This document shows, one piece after another, positions 63,590-64,000 of a stretch of DNA of 64,000 nt. Numbering within the stretch: position 1 is the stretch's first letter; every line of letters starts with the position of its first letter. A program made the position numbers and the translations under genes. The stretch comes from Streptomyces sp. NBC_00510 (GTDB lineage Bacteria > Actinomycetota > Actinomycetes > Streptomycetales > Streptomycetaceae), in contig CP107851.1 of assembly GCA_036013505.1 (NCBI GenBank), positions 5,482,001 to 5,546,000 on the forward strand, written 5' to 3'. The notes below the pieces were generated by a model that saw nothing but the letters and a program-made list of their open reading frames with translations, was not told the DNA's origin and did not search any database.

Positions 63590-64000
63590 ATGAGCTCACA
63601 GCCCCACTGGGCGCCTCGGGCGGCCGCCGGTTCGTACGCGCCGGACGACCCGGAAACCGCGCTCAAGTACGCGATCCGGCACCACGGGGGGGACCGGGTG
63701 CAGATCGTCGAGGGGGTCATCCAGCAAGTGGTGCCACCTACGTGGGGGCATGAGAAGGCCGCAGCCATGATCCGTCGGCAGATCGACCCCGTCGTGAAGA
63801 AGATGGGCTGCCTCTCGGGCTCGGGGAACCTGGACCTTCCCGGCAGTGGCAACTGGTACGTGCCGGACCTGGCCGTCGTGCCGGAAGACCTGGCGGAAGC
63901 CGACGCTCTCGTCCCCCACCAGACCTTGCTGGTGGTGGAAGTCACCTCCGAGTCCAACGGCGACACCGACCGGATCGTCAAACGCCGCCGCTACGCCGAG
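63590..64000 (+). CDS. Uma2-family (DUF820) nuclease-like protein, partial
   Basis: The frame is open to the window edge (137 codons). It shows the Uma2/DUF820 restriction-endonuclease-like core: EGVIQQVVP, PDLAVVPEDL and VVEVTSESNGDTDRIVKRRRYAE, with the catalytic Asp, Glu and Lys pattern. These proteins are very common in streptomycetes and cyanobacteria; their role is unproven. The ATG at 63590 has GGAGGA six bases upstream. Confidence 0.82.
   Translation, partial: MSSQPHWAPRAAAGSYAPDDPETALKYAIRHHGGDRVQIVEGVIQQVVPPTWGHEKAAAMIRRQIDPVVKKMGCLSGSGNLDLPGSGNWYVPDLAVVPEDLAEADALVPHQTLLVVEVTSESNGDTDRIVKRRRYAE

Overview
The window is a high-GC actinobacterial chromosome segment, almost certainly Streptomyces or a close relative. 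Third codon positions are nearly all G or C, GTG starts are common, and the gene families fit: a groEL without a neighbouring groES under tandem CIRCE operators, the nagK-nagA pair with a DasR-like site, an XRE(DUF5753)-DUF397-ATPase set, DUF3027, DUF3180, DUF3263, a mycothiol-dependent enzyme and futalosine-pathway menaquinone genes. The content is mostly housekeeping and core conserved. I see no rRNA, tRNA, CRISPR array, insertion sequence or prophage.

Region by region: 0.1-1.6 kb holds folB-folK and a DUF3180 membrane protein, followed by a GOLPH3-like protein. 2.2-6.0 kb is a glycine betaine/choline-type ABC transporter whose ATPase is divergent from its permease-permease-lipoprotein operon. 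7.2-9.4 kb pairs an orphan NADH dehydrogenase subunit D with a MidA-like methyltransferase. 9.6-13.7 kb is amino-sugar metabolism: a membrane-anchored CBM protein, a PfkB kinase, nagA and a ROK kinase. 14.2-14.7 kb is an intergenic tandem-repeat block. 14.7-24 kb carries otsB and otsA (trehalose) separated by an SDR, a two-component system, a secreted protein, a helix-turn-helix protein and an XRE/DUF397/ATPase set. 24.1-29.6 kb holds gpgS, a SAM riboswitch with thrC, a MoaD/ThiS-type sulfur carrier, a cold-shock gene and groEL.

29.7-35.3 kb contains cutC, an HD phosphohydrolase, a mycothiol-dependent enzyme, several small conserved genes and murR-murQ. 35.3-42 kb has three nucleic-acid motor or associated genes: a HelD-like helicase, bacterial XPB and a large helicase-associated WYL protein. 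42-49.3 kb holds an HAD phosphatase, a second cold-shock protein, mqnB-mqnD, a DUF2771 lipoprotein, an MFS permease and DUF3027. 49.3-50.5 kb is a 1.2 kb gene-poor repetitive stretch. 50.5-64 kb holds a giant sacsin-like ATPase, a secreted protein, a P-type ATPase, a nucleobase permease, MarR-MFS and HxlR-oxidoreductase regulator/target pairs, and the start of a Uma2-type nuclease gene cut by the window edge.

The most interesting points are these. (i) NuoD2 retains the arginine that NDUFAF7 methylates in mitochondrial complex I and sits beside an NDUFAF7/MidA homologue. (ii) A SAM-I riboswitch precedes thrC, which is followed by a sulfur carrier ending in Gly-Gly-Cys. (iii) A perfect 13-bp inverted repeat traps the ribosome-binding site of the PfkB kinase. 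(iv) The same palindromic intergenic repeat lies, inverted, at 24 and 42 kb, and there are two other uncharacterised repeat blocks. (v) A DasR-like operator precedes nagK, and a weaker one lies on the cutC start codon.
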